A stretch of DNA of 51,459 bases from Chlorokybus atmophyticus (Eukaryota; Streptophyta; Chlorokybophyceae; Chlorokybales; Chlorokybaceae): contig RHPI01000797.1 in NCBI GenBank assembly GCA_009103225.1, positions 856,264 to 907,722 of the forward strand. Reading direction: 5' to 3'. Positions 23,934 to 36,155 of the stretch are shown here, piece by piece. The translations under genes and the position numbers were made by a program. Position 1 is the stretch's first letter. Every line of letters begins with the position of its first letter. The notes under the pieces were generated by a model that saw only the letters and a program-made list of their open reading frames with translations, was not told the DNA's origin and searched no databases.

Positions 23934-26500
23934 ATGGCAGACTACTACCCCGCCCCCGGGCGGAATCACCTGTTCGTGCCCGGACCGGTCAACATCCCCG
24001 AGCCAGTGCTGCGTGCTATGACCAGGTATGTTGCTGTTGCTGCTGCTGCTGCTGTTGATATTGTGGTTGTTGCTGCTGGTGGTGTGTAAAGGGTTAGCTG
24101 TTTCTCGGTGTATAGTTGTTGGGAATATCCTGGACAGAAGCAAATGGGTTTTGAGTCATGTTGATGCTGGGAGGTGTGCTGTTGTGTGCCACCCCCTCTG
24201 CATGCCCGTGTGTGTCTCGACGTGTGTGGAAGCGTTTACGCGTGGTGTTGTATGTGAATGTGTGTGAACCATCACGTGTCCACAACAGGAACAATGAGGA
24301 CCACCGATCTCCCGCGTTCCCAGCCCTCAGCAAGTCCGTGATCAATGACACGAAAAAGATCTTTGGCACGGAGACCGGCACGGCGTTCATCTTCCCGGCG
24401 ACGGGCACGGGCGGCTGGGAGTCCGCCCTCACCAACACTCTATCACCGGGAGACCGCATCCTCACCTTCCGCTTTGGACAGTTCTCTCTTCTGTGGGTCA
24501 ACCAGGTGAGACACACACTTCTCACCCCAACCAGCATATATTCACAGTGTGGATCTCTCTCTTGTGCAGCATGCATCATTTTTGTGTAAGCGTCTCCTGT
24601 ATATGGTGGCATACAGCCGTAGAGATCTCAATATGCGGCAATGGCATAGGGGATTGCACTGGCAATGTTAGTGACCTAAGCGAGCTGCTGGGGCACCCTC
24701 CTAGTTATGGCCTTGTGGTGTATGTTGGCACTGGCATTAGAGTACACCAAGTTTACTTGTGCTGCTGGTGTGCGTGTAAGTTTGCATTATGTATGTGGGT
24801 GATTGTGCAGGCGAGTAATATGAAGACATTTTTGATCTGCGGAATTTCGATTGCCTATCGTGCTGTTGTGAACGTGTTCTGCAAAGCACTTGCCTTGCCT
24901 TACTTTTGCCCATGTGCAATTTGTTGTTCTCTCTCAGATGGAGAGGTTGAGGTTTGACGTGGATGTGGTGGACGTGCCCTGGGGCGAGGGTATAAATCTG
25001 GACATCCTCCGGGAGAAGCTGCGCGCTGACACTGGCCGCAAAATCAAGGCCGTCGCCATCGTGCACAACGAGACCTCCACCGGCGTCACCAACCGCCTCT
25101 GCCAAGTCCGCAAGGTGCGCATGTGGTCACTTATACATGTTAGTAGCACACATGTTGGGTGTGTTGGGTGTGGCGCACACAGACCCACAACTTACTGCTG
25201 TCCAGGTTATGGATGAGGTGAACCACCCTGCGCTGTTCCTTGTGGATGGCGTGTCCTCGATTGGCGCCCTGACCTTCAAGATGGACGAGTGGAAGGTTGA
25301 CGTGGGTCTCACGGGCTCCCAGAAGGCCCTCTCCATGCCCACTGGCCTGGCTATTGTGTGTGCCAGTCCCAAGGCCCTTGAGGCCGCCAAGACGGTGAGT
25401 GCACATTAGTATTGGCAGTTACAGAAACTCGCATGTCATTGAGTATGGGAAGTCCTGATATCAATTGTGTGTATGTGGTGCTGTGTCTATGATAGGCGTC
25501 GAGCACAAGGGTGTTCTTCGATTGGGGAGATTACCTGAAGAGCTATGCCTCGGGCGCTTACTGGCCATACACGCCTTCGATCCAGCTGCTGTATGGTCTG
25601 CGCACCTCCCTCGACATGCTCTTCCAGGAGGGCCTCAAGGAAGTCAATGACCGCCACCACCGCCTTGGCGAAGCCACCAGGTGCAGAGTCCAACAGTCAT
25701 TACAAGCGCCATACTTATGCACGCACATGCATGCGCAGAGGAGTGCTCGCAGCTGCATGTTTGCACATACGTGTGCAGACATGCAGCTACACGCACAAAT
25801 GCACACGCGAATGCACACATTATGCTCGTCAGACACATTGTAATTGTTGTTGCTTGACAAGCCACCAGTGGAGTCTGCTATCAGCAGTAGTTGTTGTTGC
25901 GTGTCTCACATGTCCACATTGTTCACAGGGCTGCAGTAAAGGCGTGGGGATTGAAGAACTGCACGGCGCGGCCTGAGTGGCACTCGGACACGGTGACGGC
26001 GGTGGTGGTTCCCGACGGCATTGACTCCACGCAGGTCGCCCGCCACGCCTGGAAGAAGTACAACCTCTCCCTCGGCCTCGGACTCAACAAGGTCGCCGGC
26101 AAGGTCTTCCGCATTGGCCACCTCGGCTCCATGAATGAGGTGTGACACTGGTGAACGAAAGCATCTATGTTGGCTTTGCTGCTCTGTTTGCTGGTGTGGT
26201 ATGTGACTGTGTGTGGCTGTTGAGTCCAAGCGGGGTCACATGTGTGCTTGTGGCACACTTATGTGTGAGTACACGCGTCCCTACATGTGGGCATGTGTGT
26301 ATGTGTGCACGCCTGTTCGTGGCTGTGTTCACAAATATATTGACATCATGTTATGTTGGCAGGTTGCCATTGTTGGGGCCATTGCGGGTGCAGAGATGGC
26401 GCTGCTTGATTGCGGCGTGAACATCACGCCGGGAAGTGGAGTGGCCGCGGCGCAGGCTGTGCTGCGCAAGCTCACGCCCATGATCCCGTCGCGCATGTAA
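23934..26500 (+). CDS. AGT1: Serine/alanine-glyoxylate aminotransferase, peroxisomal
   Basis: Seven exons, 23934-24025, 24289-24505, 24938-25114, 25206-25394, 25496-25680, 25929-26139 and 26363-26500, join in frame to 402 aa, the normal length for plant-type AGT1. It is a class V PLP-dependent aminotransferase. The N-terminal GRNHLFVPGPVNIPEPVLRA, the substrate/PLP region PATGTGGWESALTNTLSPGD and the Schiff-base lysine in LTGSQKALSMPTGL (about K202) are all present. It converts glyoxylate plus serine or alanine to glycine plus hydroxypyruvate or pyruvate in photorespiration. The protein ends in Ser-Arg-Met, a PTS1-like signal, which points to peroxisomal import. Exon third positions are strongly G/C. 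A TGTAA forms over the stop codon and another lies at about 26520. No neighbour is obviously co-regulated. Confidence 0.97.
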
Positions 26501-28707
26501 ACAGTGTAGTGATAGCTGCATGTAAAACAACCAAGAGGATACGTGTATAGCTCTCTCTTTCTTTGAGGTAGCTGGCTTAGGGCGGTTGCCCGCATGGCTC
26601 TCCATGAAGAAGCATGCGCTGTGTACTTGATGGGTTGATTGACTCTTGATCAAGCACGTCAGTTTGATAATGAAATGACCAGTGCCTAAGGTGGTAAGCT
26701 TGAAGCTTGTTTGCCAGTACATATCATGTCATGTTGCAATGGGCCTCATGTAAGAGCACAAGGAAGTGAGAGGTTGCAGCTGGTAAGCTTACTGCGTACA
26801 AAGATCACTTCATTGTTCAGTTGAGGTTTTAACCATTTTGACCACAATGCGGATGATATTGTACGTGTTGCCAGCAGTATGCGCTTCGCAACATTGACAC
26901 AGATGAGACAAGCTTGTCAAGGCAACCAACAGTGGCAAATGGTTGTCAAGTTGCCAGTTGTCGCAGATTGCCCATGCTAGGGCATGACGAAATGATTCTT
27001 GTTTTATGGCATTGAGATGCTTGGTGTTGTTAGTTAGTGGTGTTAGTTAGTTCGCATTCAAACACAAGCGATAAATCTTCTATGTACAGGATATGTGCGA
27101 GACAATTGGCAATGTGTGCAAAGCGGGTATGGGTGTTAATAACGGTTCATAACAACAATGTTGCCCACAAATAGCACATGGCAGCTGATATCAGCTGCTC
27201 ATGACATGTCATTTGCAGGCTAGCTCAAACCCATGCATGTCGTGGTGGTCTCATACAATGTCATGTATACAAGTCTTCTTATCGCATTGCATCGAGCTTA
27301 TTTCCCAAGAAGAAAGAACCGGTCAAAGAATCTGAAGTTCGCACGCAAAGGAGGAGGGGGGGGGGGGGGGTAACATACACTCATAGCCATTTTATGTTGC
27401 AACAAGCTATCTATGATAAGAGTTGTCCCCAAACTTATACACGGCGGGTATATGCATTACACGTTTTACCAATTTCAACCCTTCATGTGCACGAAGCCTC
27501 AATAAACTGAAAAGCCTTTGCTGCCGGTCATGGTGTGTGACCGGTAGGGGAAAGGCATTTCAATAAAATCGCGTGATGCACTCGCACAGTTGAAATTTAA
27601 AATTGTACTTTATATTACAAATGTTATATTCCTACAACCCATCAATAGCGGAAACCGTATTAATGAATTCATACTTTCGGAGTGCCCTCCTTTTCGTTAA
27701 AAAAGGGGCACACTGCTAAGCTATAAAAAACCCCTTTCCTTTATACGTGTATAGGCCCCCCTTGGCATGAAATTATAAAGTGATTACAGTCGGTTACACT
27801 TGGACTACAGTTGTGTTACGCACTCATTATGTTTGGTATGTCACATGTTATATTTTATGATAATGAAAGGTAGTCTTAACCTATTACTATGCCTTCTTTC
27901 TACAAAGACGCCCCGCAAATCAATTTGAGCGAAGCACTATATTAAAAGGGGGCATGCTTGGAGTAGCATACATATCGTTCACTGGTTCTTAGTGCATAGT
28001 GAATCAGTGAATACAGTATAAACACTGGCTCATTGTATAGTGATGTGGCATACGAGCTAGCACATGAAATTATTAATCTTTGCCGCAGTGTCGCTTTAAG
28101 TGACTTTTGTATTGTAATGCTTTTTATGATTATAAGGTAATTCATATATCCACGGTGAAGGGTTGGTGCAGGGAAATAGATACATCTTTCGTGCAACAGC
28201 ATGCTTGATAAGCATGTCAAAACAAGCATATTTACAGAGTTGATAATATGTCACATGTTGCATTTCATGTGTTTAACTACTCAATATACGAAATCACCAA
28301 AGCGCACAAAAGCCTCGAGTATATTGTATGCGGTCGAAGCCATTGAGACCACGCAATACTCTGTTACTGTATGAGTTACTTACGCAATATTCGTGATTGT
28401 GCAAATGCAAACAATCAGATAATCAATGATGCAATGCTCGTGGATTGTTGCAGCGAAGTTTTTATCTTTTGAGTCTGCATTTGAACGTATATTTCTTAAA
28501 GAAGTATAGCGTTGAAATGGTTGTAAGAGGCATGATCCAGTATACTGTTATGTTCCAATCTCAATGCTATGCAAATGTCACCTTACGAGTTGTCAAGATC
28601 ACATATGCCTCACAGTACTTACGCTCCGTATCTATGTACTGTGCGTACTACGGGCCTGTACCAAACCACCGCCCACTGAGCACTGTTCACCATTGGCCAC
28701 GTGCACC
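26501..28707. other. Intergenic AT-rich stretch, no gene seen
   Basis: It contains a run of 15 G (27356-27370) and an imperfect hairpin at 27514-27557 whose core is CCGGTCA (27524-27530) with TGACCGG (27538-27544), flanked on both sides by CAATAAA. The part 27590-28440 is very AT-rich. Confidence 0.55.
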
Positions 28708-30721
28708 ATGGCGTCGTCGTTGCCCACCTCCGCAAGCGTGTCATGGAGCTCAGCAACCGCAGTGTCCAGGAACACCAGCAGCGCCAGGACCTTCAAAGAG
28801 AGGCGATCGGCGGCGAGCAGCGTTACGTCGCAAGCGGGCGGAAGAAGCTTTGCTTTGCAACGTCAGCAGCTGCGGCAGTCCCAGGGGTGGTCAGGGTTTG
28901 GGGCTGGACAGCAGCTGGTGCTGAAGCAATGGCGCAAGACAAGCACTACTGCGCCATGCAGGTGGAGTTACAAAGCAGTGGCAGCTGCATGTGAAAGTTG
29001 CATTGAGCAGGACAGTTGAGCAGCATAGCCTGCTGACCGGTTGGCTTGCATGCCCCCTGTTCTTTCTGGCATGTGTAGCAGTCGCCCTGCCCACTTGGCC
29101 ACGCGCGAGGCTAGCCGAGTGGGCAGGGTGACTGCTACACATGTCACCCTTGAGTCAGTTGGACCGTAAGGCATTAGAAGTAGCAGGCTGGTTGACGTTG
29201 CTTGTCACTGCGTTTTGGCAGATCTGCGGTGCGCATGGAAGCTAAAGCACCGCCAGGCAAGCATGCCAAGGTGGTTGAGAACGTTGAGGTGGGTTTACAC
29301 ATGTCTTGGGACAGAGCACTTTGGGGTTGTGGACAGGGACTTTGTGTGAGTGACGTGTGGGAAACATCTATCTTCACTGTTGAGTGGTCTCGGCTTTTTC
29401 GGCAGGTGTCGAGAGGCACGCGGTTGCTTACAATGCAGGCCGACGAGAGCGTGGCATATGAGCCCGGGCATGTATTCGCGCTGTGGGTGCAGGACTCCGA
29501 CAGCGGCAAGTGGTCAGTGTGGCAAGTCAATTGCAGGTGTTGCATAATCGATGTTGTTGCATGTTGTGGTTATACGCAATTGAGTGCAGGATACGGCACC
29601 CGTACACAGTGACACGCTGCGAACCCAATGCCGGGCAGGTGTCCTTCGTGTATCGCGTTATTCAAGGAGGCAAAGTGAGTGAGGGCTTGCTTGTTTTCAA
29701 AACTGTTAATTGCAAGGTGTTGTCTTGAGCAGTCTTGAGCGGGTCCTATGACAGATGACTGGCATTCTGGAGTCCTTGTCTGAAGGCGCTGAGCTGAGGT
29801 TTGACGGAGAGTATCACGTACCTATATTGAAGGTAGATCCCACCTCTACTTAAGTCAGAAACACACTTGTGAAGGGTGCTGAGTTTGCGGATGCGCTCCT
29901 GCTGGCAACAGCCTGGTGGCAGCTATTGTTGCCTTGACTTGTTGTCGTTGTTGTGGTCCGTCTGCAGGGTATGGCGCCAGGGAGCACCGCAGTGGTTGGG
30001 GTGGCCACTGGCAGCGGGATCGGCCCATTGTACGGGTTTGTGGAGCAGGCGCTGCAGGCTGGGCTGCAAGTGCCTGTGCTCATTGTGGCAGGTATGCATA
30101 CCTCCATGTCACATACCAGCATTGCACTGTCGCATACTGGACGCATCATGAGCGGTTGAGGCAGTTGCTACAGCAGTGCGGTGTTATATGACGTGGCATT
30201 GTGCGTATGGGTTCACAGCCCATCAAGAGATATTTGTCTTACCTGCAGGGTTCAGAGACATCGCCGATGTTGCGCTCGCTGATCAACTCGAGAAGCTTGC
30301 CAGCAAGACTTCAAACCTCTCCCTTGAATTGACTCTCACGAACCCAAGCAGCGAATGGACCGGGCTCACGGGGCGAGTGACTGATGTGTTACCAAGCCTG
30401 CTGTCCAAACATGGTGAGTTTGATCAACATTTATTGAGTTCTACATCACAGCTTTATCTTATGTGCTGTATTCATTGTTGTGTACTGGCGACTTGAAGTT
30501 CCTGCATAGCACTCACTGGGAGCTGGGCTGCAGGTTTGAATGCCACGCAGCAAGTGCACTTCCACTTGGTCGGCAACGGTGCTATGATTAACTTGTTGCA
30601 AGCGACGCTGCACAAGGCCGGAGTAAGCAAGGAGTATGTCACAGTTGAGACATACTTTAACCACAACAAGAAGGCAGACCCTGCTGAAGTTGAAAAACTT
30701 GCATTAAATTTCCGAGTGTAA
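28708..30721 (+). CDS. Plastid-type FAD/NAD(P)-binding oxidoreductase (ferredoxin-NADP reductase fold)
   Basis: Eight exons, 28708-28961, 29222-29288, 29406-29512, 29590-29674, 29755-29832, 29968-30091, 30249-30413 and 30534-30721, join in frame to 355 aa. Residues 1 to about 85 are Ser/Ala/Arg/Gln-rich with almost no acidic residues, a probable chloroplast transit peptide. The FAD half has YEPGHVFALWV and the flavin-binding RxYT-type motif in RHPYTVTR. The NAD(P) half has GVATGSGIGPLYGF, a later strand LIVAGFRD, and HLVGNGAMINLL near the C-terminus, as in FNR-superfamily reductases. It probably passes electrons between NAD(P)H and an acceptor in the plastid; which acceptor is unknown. It differs from canonical photosynthetic FNR in lacking the usual C-terminal Tyr, so I call it FNR-like only. 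The first intron holds a 29-bp hairpin. Confidence 0.88.
29070..29143 (+). ncRNA. Candidate intronic small-RNA precursor hairpin
   Basis: Arms 29070-29098 and 29115-29143 (29 nt each) pair along their whole length, with two G-U wobbles on the coding-strand RNA and a 16-nt loop. The hairpin lies in intron 1 (28962-29221) of the oxidoreductase gene in the transcribed sense. Green algae such as Chlamydomonas have intronic miRNA precursors, so this is a candidate; expression is not shown by sequence. Confidence 0.5.
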
Positions 30722-31268
30722 GTCTGTGTACATTACTAGCCTGTATCATGAATAACTGCAATTGCCACTACAGTTGGTTGCAACTGTGGCTTCCGACTGA
30801 TGACACTGAGCAGAATGTACTGTACTAAGTACTGTAGGTGTAGGATAAACAAAGGAGCCACACACAAACATGCAGTTTGAAGGGGCAACCGAAAGCATGC
30901 ATAGCCAATAAGAGCCAGAAGAAGGGGTGCTTCAATTGCACCAAGGATTGAACAATAATTACAACTCAAGAAAAGGAGCAGGAATAGGTGCTACACCTAC
31001 GACTACATCCACACGCATTTTTTGGTAACAACCAATTTCTGCTGCAATGAACCGAACCTGATCAATAGCAATCGATGCCAACTACATGATACAGCTGTGC
31101 TGTGTACTCTATGCACAAACTCTCTAAAGAAATGCTATTCAACAATGAAAAGACTGGAAACGAACCGAGCTGCCCATTGCGACTGCAGATGTCCAGCATG
31201 GGCTGCAGGTCTCGCAATGCACTGGATTGAATAGTACATTGCATTCAATGTGAATGCCAGGAATCAAA
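30722..31268. other. Convergent intergenic stretch, nothing recognised
   Basis: It lies between the 3' ends of the oxidoreductase gene and the cellulase gene. No repeat, hairpin or coding signal stands out. Confidence 0.6.
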
Positions 31269-34200
31269 TCAATATGTGGCAAAAAGCACGCAGCGTCGCG
31301 ACTGCGGGTAGGTGCATGTCGCGCAGGACTCGGTGTCGCCGGATGACAGGTTGAGTCCAGCAAGCTGCACAGTCGCAAAGTGCACAACGACGCACTTGCG
31401 CCTGTACTCGGACACGGGGTTTACTTTCTGGAAGGTCTGCGTGGCCACGCGCATGCCGCTGGTCTTGAACTGATACATGGGAGTGCCGCTCCACTGGGCT
31501 TTCTTCTGATTGACAAAGTGCCACTTGGCCATGGTATTGACACTGCCAATGGGCGTCGCAGCAGCGCCTGTGTTGCCCCTGCAAGCACGAACAAAAGCCG
31601 TAGGGTTCAATAACAGCACTGAAGCAAAGAGACGATTACACAACCATGCTGCAACACTCACGTGTAATGGATGTCGCTGCCGTACGCCATGTCAATGGAC
31701 CCATCGCCAAGCTGGATCTTGGGCACGACAAAGGCATCCGTACCAACCGAGAAGTCACACACGTCCACGGGCCTCAGTCCTGCGGGGCAGGCTGTGACAT
31801 AGGTGGTGGTGCCGGGGGGTGGAGGCGAGCGGTTGTTCACAACCGTGGGAGGTGGTGGAGAGCTCACGGCCTTGGGTGGTGGAGGGCTTGATTTCACCAC
31901 TGGCGGAGGAGGGGACTTCACCATCTTTGGAGGTGGAGGAGGAGGGGATTGTGCTGTTGTTGCTGTTGGGGGAGGTGGGGAGGAGACTGCCTTGGGTGGG
32001 GGCGAGCTGATGGCCTTGGGTGGTGTTGGGGAGGGAGAAGGTGTGGAGCTCGCAGCACCATCAGCCAGGCGGGCGAGCAGGCCAGTGTAGGCAGCGTTGT
32101 AGTCGATGGCGACCTCGTTGCTGACATAGTTGTCGCGGGCATCGGCGTACATCTCTTGGATGGTGGGGCCGCCGACAATGGCGCCAGTGAGAGCATTGGG
32201 GTTGGGGTTGGGGTTCTGGTACCACAAGCCGTAACCCATGCCGCAGTCGTAGAACTTGCCATCATCGGGGATTGAGGCACCACGATGGTGAGGGCGGAGA
32301 GGCGGGTTGCTGCCCCAGCCAACGACAAAGGAGCGCTTCAGTGGGTTCGCGCCCAGCATGTAGTCCACCTGGCCGCGAGCCCAAGCCACCACTGAGGCCG
32401 GCGAGCGAGGGCCCGCAGTTGACTGGGCGTTGGCCTGGCATTGGAGCTGCATGCCCTTGCTCTGCAGAGTATGCAATCAGTAAGTAAGCAAGCAATATCG
32501 AGACAGCCCAGACACAGGTGTAACAACATGTCTACATATGTGGCGAAACCAAACCTACAGTTACAAACTGTACCTGGAGCCAATCAGCGTGCACAACCGC
32601 CACGAATGCAGCGTTCATGGTGTATCGGAACGTGCCCCACTGCGAGTCGTAGGCCATGCCATTGGGAGTGTAAGGGATGCGACCATTCGGAAGCCACTCG
32701 CATGCAAAGTATGTTGCAGCTGGAACATACTGGTCTCCACCGTCCATGATGCGCGCCATCAGAACCTGAAGGCTGTGTGTGAGCAAATGCTTGCACGAGG
32801 CAACAAAACTAATGCAGGGTACAGATGTGTACCTGGTTTGCGGCAGTTTTATCGTCCCATGAGAACTCAATGGCATAGCGATCGCCACCAAGAGCTACCC
32901 AATTGGTAAGGACGTAGTTCTTGTATCCAACCTCACCAGTTGCCAGGTGCAACCAGATAGCTCCCCACAAAAGCTCATCGCCGTACCCGCTCCACGAGTT
33001 GTAGAAGCCAGCTGTCATCAACGCTGTTTCAGCTTGCTTTGCATTGAGGTGATGGCATTCCAAGCGCTGAGCTGGGATTGGCAACCTTGCAAGCTGACTA
33101 ACACAAGTACCACAGACCACTTGCAGCCATGTTGCCACAGCCTACCTGCGTTGGTGATGGAGTCCGAGTACTTGCCCCGGTATGTATCAGCAAAGGCGTG
33201 CAACTGACGCGCATGGGTCAGCAGCATGTCAGCGTATGCGTCGCCCTCGCGAGCGCGCAAGACAATGCTAGCTGCTGCCAACGCTGCTGCCGCCTCTCCT
33301 GCCAAGTCAGATCCTGGCTTGGCAGCAGTGATGGCGAAGGAGGGCCTGGCGAGCACACCGGTTGTTAATAACAAGGACCTGTGCTGCTGATTAAGCGCAG
33401 CATTGCAAGCATGAGCTGTTACCTGTTGGTTGTCATTGTTTCTGGGCGCATCCAGCAGGCATGGTCGGTGTTGCCGTCACCCACCTGGATGGTGACACAT
33501 TGCATTCAGCTTTGCAACACATCCAGACTGACACGATGATACTAAAGCCGTATAGCTGCAAAGCTACGTGTGATGAATGCACGACCAAGTACCTTTAGCT
33601 GAATAGCACTTACTTGTCCATAGAAGACATTGGGTTGGGGGTGGCACTTCACCATGAAGTCAGCTCCCCACTTGATGGCATCAAGAACGTTATCAAGTTG
33701 ATTGGCAGCAGTGTATGAATCACGATGCTCATAGACTCCCCACGACAGCACGGTGATAGTGTAGGCGTGTGGAAATCCAAACTTGACATTGTCTCCAGCA
33801 TCGTAGTACCTGTCCAAGCAACCATGTCAGCAGCGCACTATAACAAGGGAGTCTGCCAACACCAAAGCCACAAATAAGTTCGTCTCTTACCCGCCAGTCA
33901 GATCGAGGCCAACATCAGCACCATCTGTGAGCGCAGAGTCTTGTCGCCATGGAATGCGATTGCTGCATTGGAGGAAGGTGCGTATCAGCGACGCACAACA
34001 CGAGACAACTGACACATGTGAGCACCTCAGCTGTAGCAAATACTTCCCTATTCAGACAACCAGCACATGCCACACACAATGCAGGGGTCTAGCGAGTCAC
34101 TCCACCCACAAGTAGTGAAGAAATGCTTGACATGCTGCAATGCTGCACGTCTAGCGTGGTCATGCATGCTACGAGCTTACCTTGCAGGCAGGTGGCCAGA

Positions 34201-34350
34201 GCGCTGTGCCTCATAGAACAGCAGCGACTTCCCCATGAGGTCTGCGTAGTCGGCACCGCTGAAGGCAAGAGCAGCTGGTGCGACAGCAAGCAGCACCAGC
34301 AGCCCCAGCGCGGTGAGCATGCGAGGAGAAGAGGAAAGGGAAGGAGCCAT
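31269..34350 (-). CDS. Glycoside hydrolase family 9 cellulase with Pro-rich linker and Cys-rich tail
   Basis: Nine exons, 34350-34181, 33962-33891, 33809-33614, 33484-33423, 33345-33146, 33011-32833, 32765-32574, 32461-31662 and 31578-31269, join in frame to 726 aa. A signal peptide (hydrophobic run LTALGLLVLLAVAPAALA) indicates secretion. The GH9 catalytic domain starts with DYADLMGKSLLFYEAQRSG and has the catalytic aspartates in YYDAGDNVKFGFP. Its His motif is GWGSNPPLRPHHRGAS and its acid Glu is in NYVSNEVAIDYNAAY, so all key residues are intact. It should cut internal beta-1,4-glucan bonds. A SPPPP-rich linker of about 90 residues follows, of the hydroxyproline-rich wall-protein kind. A C-terminal domain of about 155 residues then follows, with paired Cys (SCATC, RRC) that I do not recognise; a carbohydrate-binding role is a guess. 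Confidence 0.95.
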
Positions 34351-35107
34351 TGCGGAGGTGTCTGGGCTTCTTGCCAGACGGCTGCTTGTGGTGGACCGCC
34401 TTGAGGGCGGCGACCACAGCAGGGTGGTGCCTGCTGCTACTGGTGAGAGCACGACAAGCAACACTGAACCTGCCCATGGTGGCAGCACCGTGACACCTTA
34501 TACTCCAGCAGAAGCTATTCCCAGCGACACGGATGATGACAAGCCTCAAAGCGAAGTACCCAAGCAAAGCAACCCCGGAGCTACAAGACAAGGACAACTA
34601 TAGCCCTGCCGCCGCCGACGGCCCCTCCGACCGCCACGTAGCAAGCCTATATTAGCCTGCCGTTTCAACCTACATTCAAACATGAAGCCTTAATCGGTCT
34701 GGCTTCTCACGCAGTGGCGCACAGCGCTTTGCTATCGGGACCCTGCACCGGGGCAACACTAGCCGTTTTCACGCTTCTATTCTCCGATAGAAGCCAACTT
34801 CAGCGAATCGCGCCACGGGCTATACCGGGGAAGTAGCCAAATTTAAGGTCACGCGACTCCGAGCGCTAATTGCAGCTTAAACGGCGGTCATCGACTCGAA
34901 CGGCACAGCTAACGGCGTCGTCAGCAACGCTAGCGTCAACTCCGGCGACAACGCTTGCGACAACATGGAGTTAGGGTTTCAATGAGACGTGATGCCACGC
35001 AAAATATGCCTTGCTGAAGCAAAGCGGCGGTGTCGGTGGTGCTGGTGACGTTCGCGGCAGTGAGGCTGTTCCTGAGGGCAGACTTGTCGGCGGCAGCGGC
35101 GGCGGCA
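34351..35107. promoter_or_regulatory. Shared upstream region of divergent cellulase and VTC1-like genes
   Basis: The two genes are head to head with 757 bp between their start codons. I see no assured TATA box or named motif. Open frames in both directions are Arg/Ser-rich and lack supporting motifs. Confidence 0.45.
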
Positions 35108-36155
35108 ATGTTTCGGCAGCAGGAGGCGGGGTTGACGGAGCCGTTGCTGGGCAGGGCGCCGGAGAATGCCGTCGCAGCCCGCGGCAGGAGGACTGAGGGG
35201 GAAGGCTTCTGGGCAGGGTTGGGCAGGGTGTTTCGCAGGAAAAGCGGCCTATCAGCCGCCGTGAAGGAGGTTCCGCGCAAGGTCCCCATGCGGATAGAAC
35301 CCAAGGTACGCATGTGTGCATACGTTGGGCGGGTTGTATTGCTGACGTAGCGTTAGTACAGCTGCTGTAGGCAGACATCATGTGCAGATCATGGGCATGC
35401 ATGGCGAGCATGTCAAGGACAAAACAATGCCGCTAGTCTGTTCACGCATCGCGCGTTAGCTGACCACAACAACAAGCTCCATGCAAGCACGCAGCATTGC
35501 TGCTCGAGTGACGGGTTGACATAACAGTTTATTACTTACCTCACTCTCTCTGTCTGTTATTGCTCTCAAGGTTAGGTCTGTATGCCACAACGCAGCTCAT
35601 GCCTGTCGTTGTACGCTTGATTCTGAAGCTGTCGGATAAGAGTGCTCGATGTGTTTGACAAGAGTGCTTGCTATCAAGCATATGCTGCTGTGCATGTACA
35701 AGCTCACGAGTACTGTTGGTGGGTGCGGTTGTTCAACAGCGTGTGCAGTGGTAGTAACCAGCAAGTCTGCTGCATCGATGCCATTGTCATGCTGTAATGC
35801 TCAATCTTCTCAACTGGCATAGGTTTTTTTCGCTAACGAGAGGACGTTCCTGTCATGGCTGCACATGGCGGTTACCATTGGCAGCATCGGTTCGGCCATT
35901 CTTGCCTTTGCAACCGATCCCGATCTGTCTCCAGCAAGCAGTCGCTTAATGGCATCGGTGGGCATCATGCTTCTCCCCGTGGCGATCATGTTTGCAACAT
36001 ACGCCGCTGTCACCTTCAACACCCGCGCCATGAAGCTTCGGAAACGCGAGGAAGGGTCGTTTGAAGATAGGAGGGGACCTCTCGCCCTGGCTTGTGTGAT
36101 GTTCCTCGCCCTTCTCGGCATTTTCGTCATGTCGTTGCTGCGGTTATTTGAGTAA
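35108..36155 (+). CDS. VTC1-like DUF202 membrane protein, copy 1
   Basis: Exons 35108-35305 and 35823-36155 give 176 aa. The N-terminal tail has a dileucine-like TEPLLG and a basic region. The DUF202 signature, RIEPK then VFFANERTFLSWLHMAV, is split by the intron exactly after Lys. Three hydrophobic helices follow (about residues 81-98, 108-130 and 150-172). The family includes VTC1, a subunit of the vacuolar transporter chaperone complex that makes and moves polyphosphate into vacuoles or acidocalcisomes; conserved Arg/Glu residues between helices are present. There is no SPX or polymerase domain, as expected for VTC1. The ATG at 35108 is the first in frame; upstream frame is open but without ATG. 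A paralogue lies at 47193-48292. Confidence 0.92.

Noticed and set aside
31803-32090. Gly-rich plus-strand frame
   Set aside because: It is the antisense of the Pro-rich linker of the GH9 cellulase.
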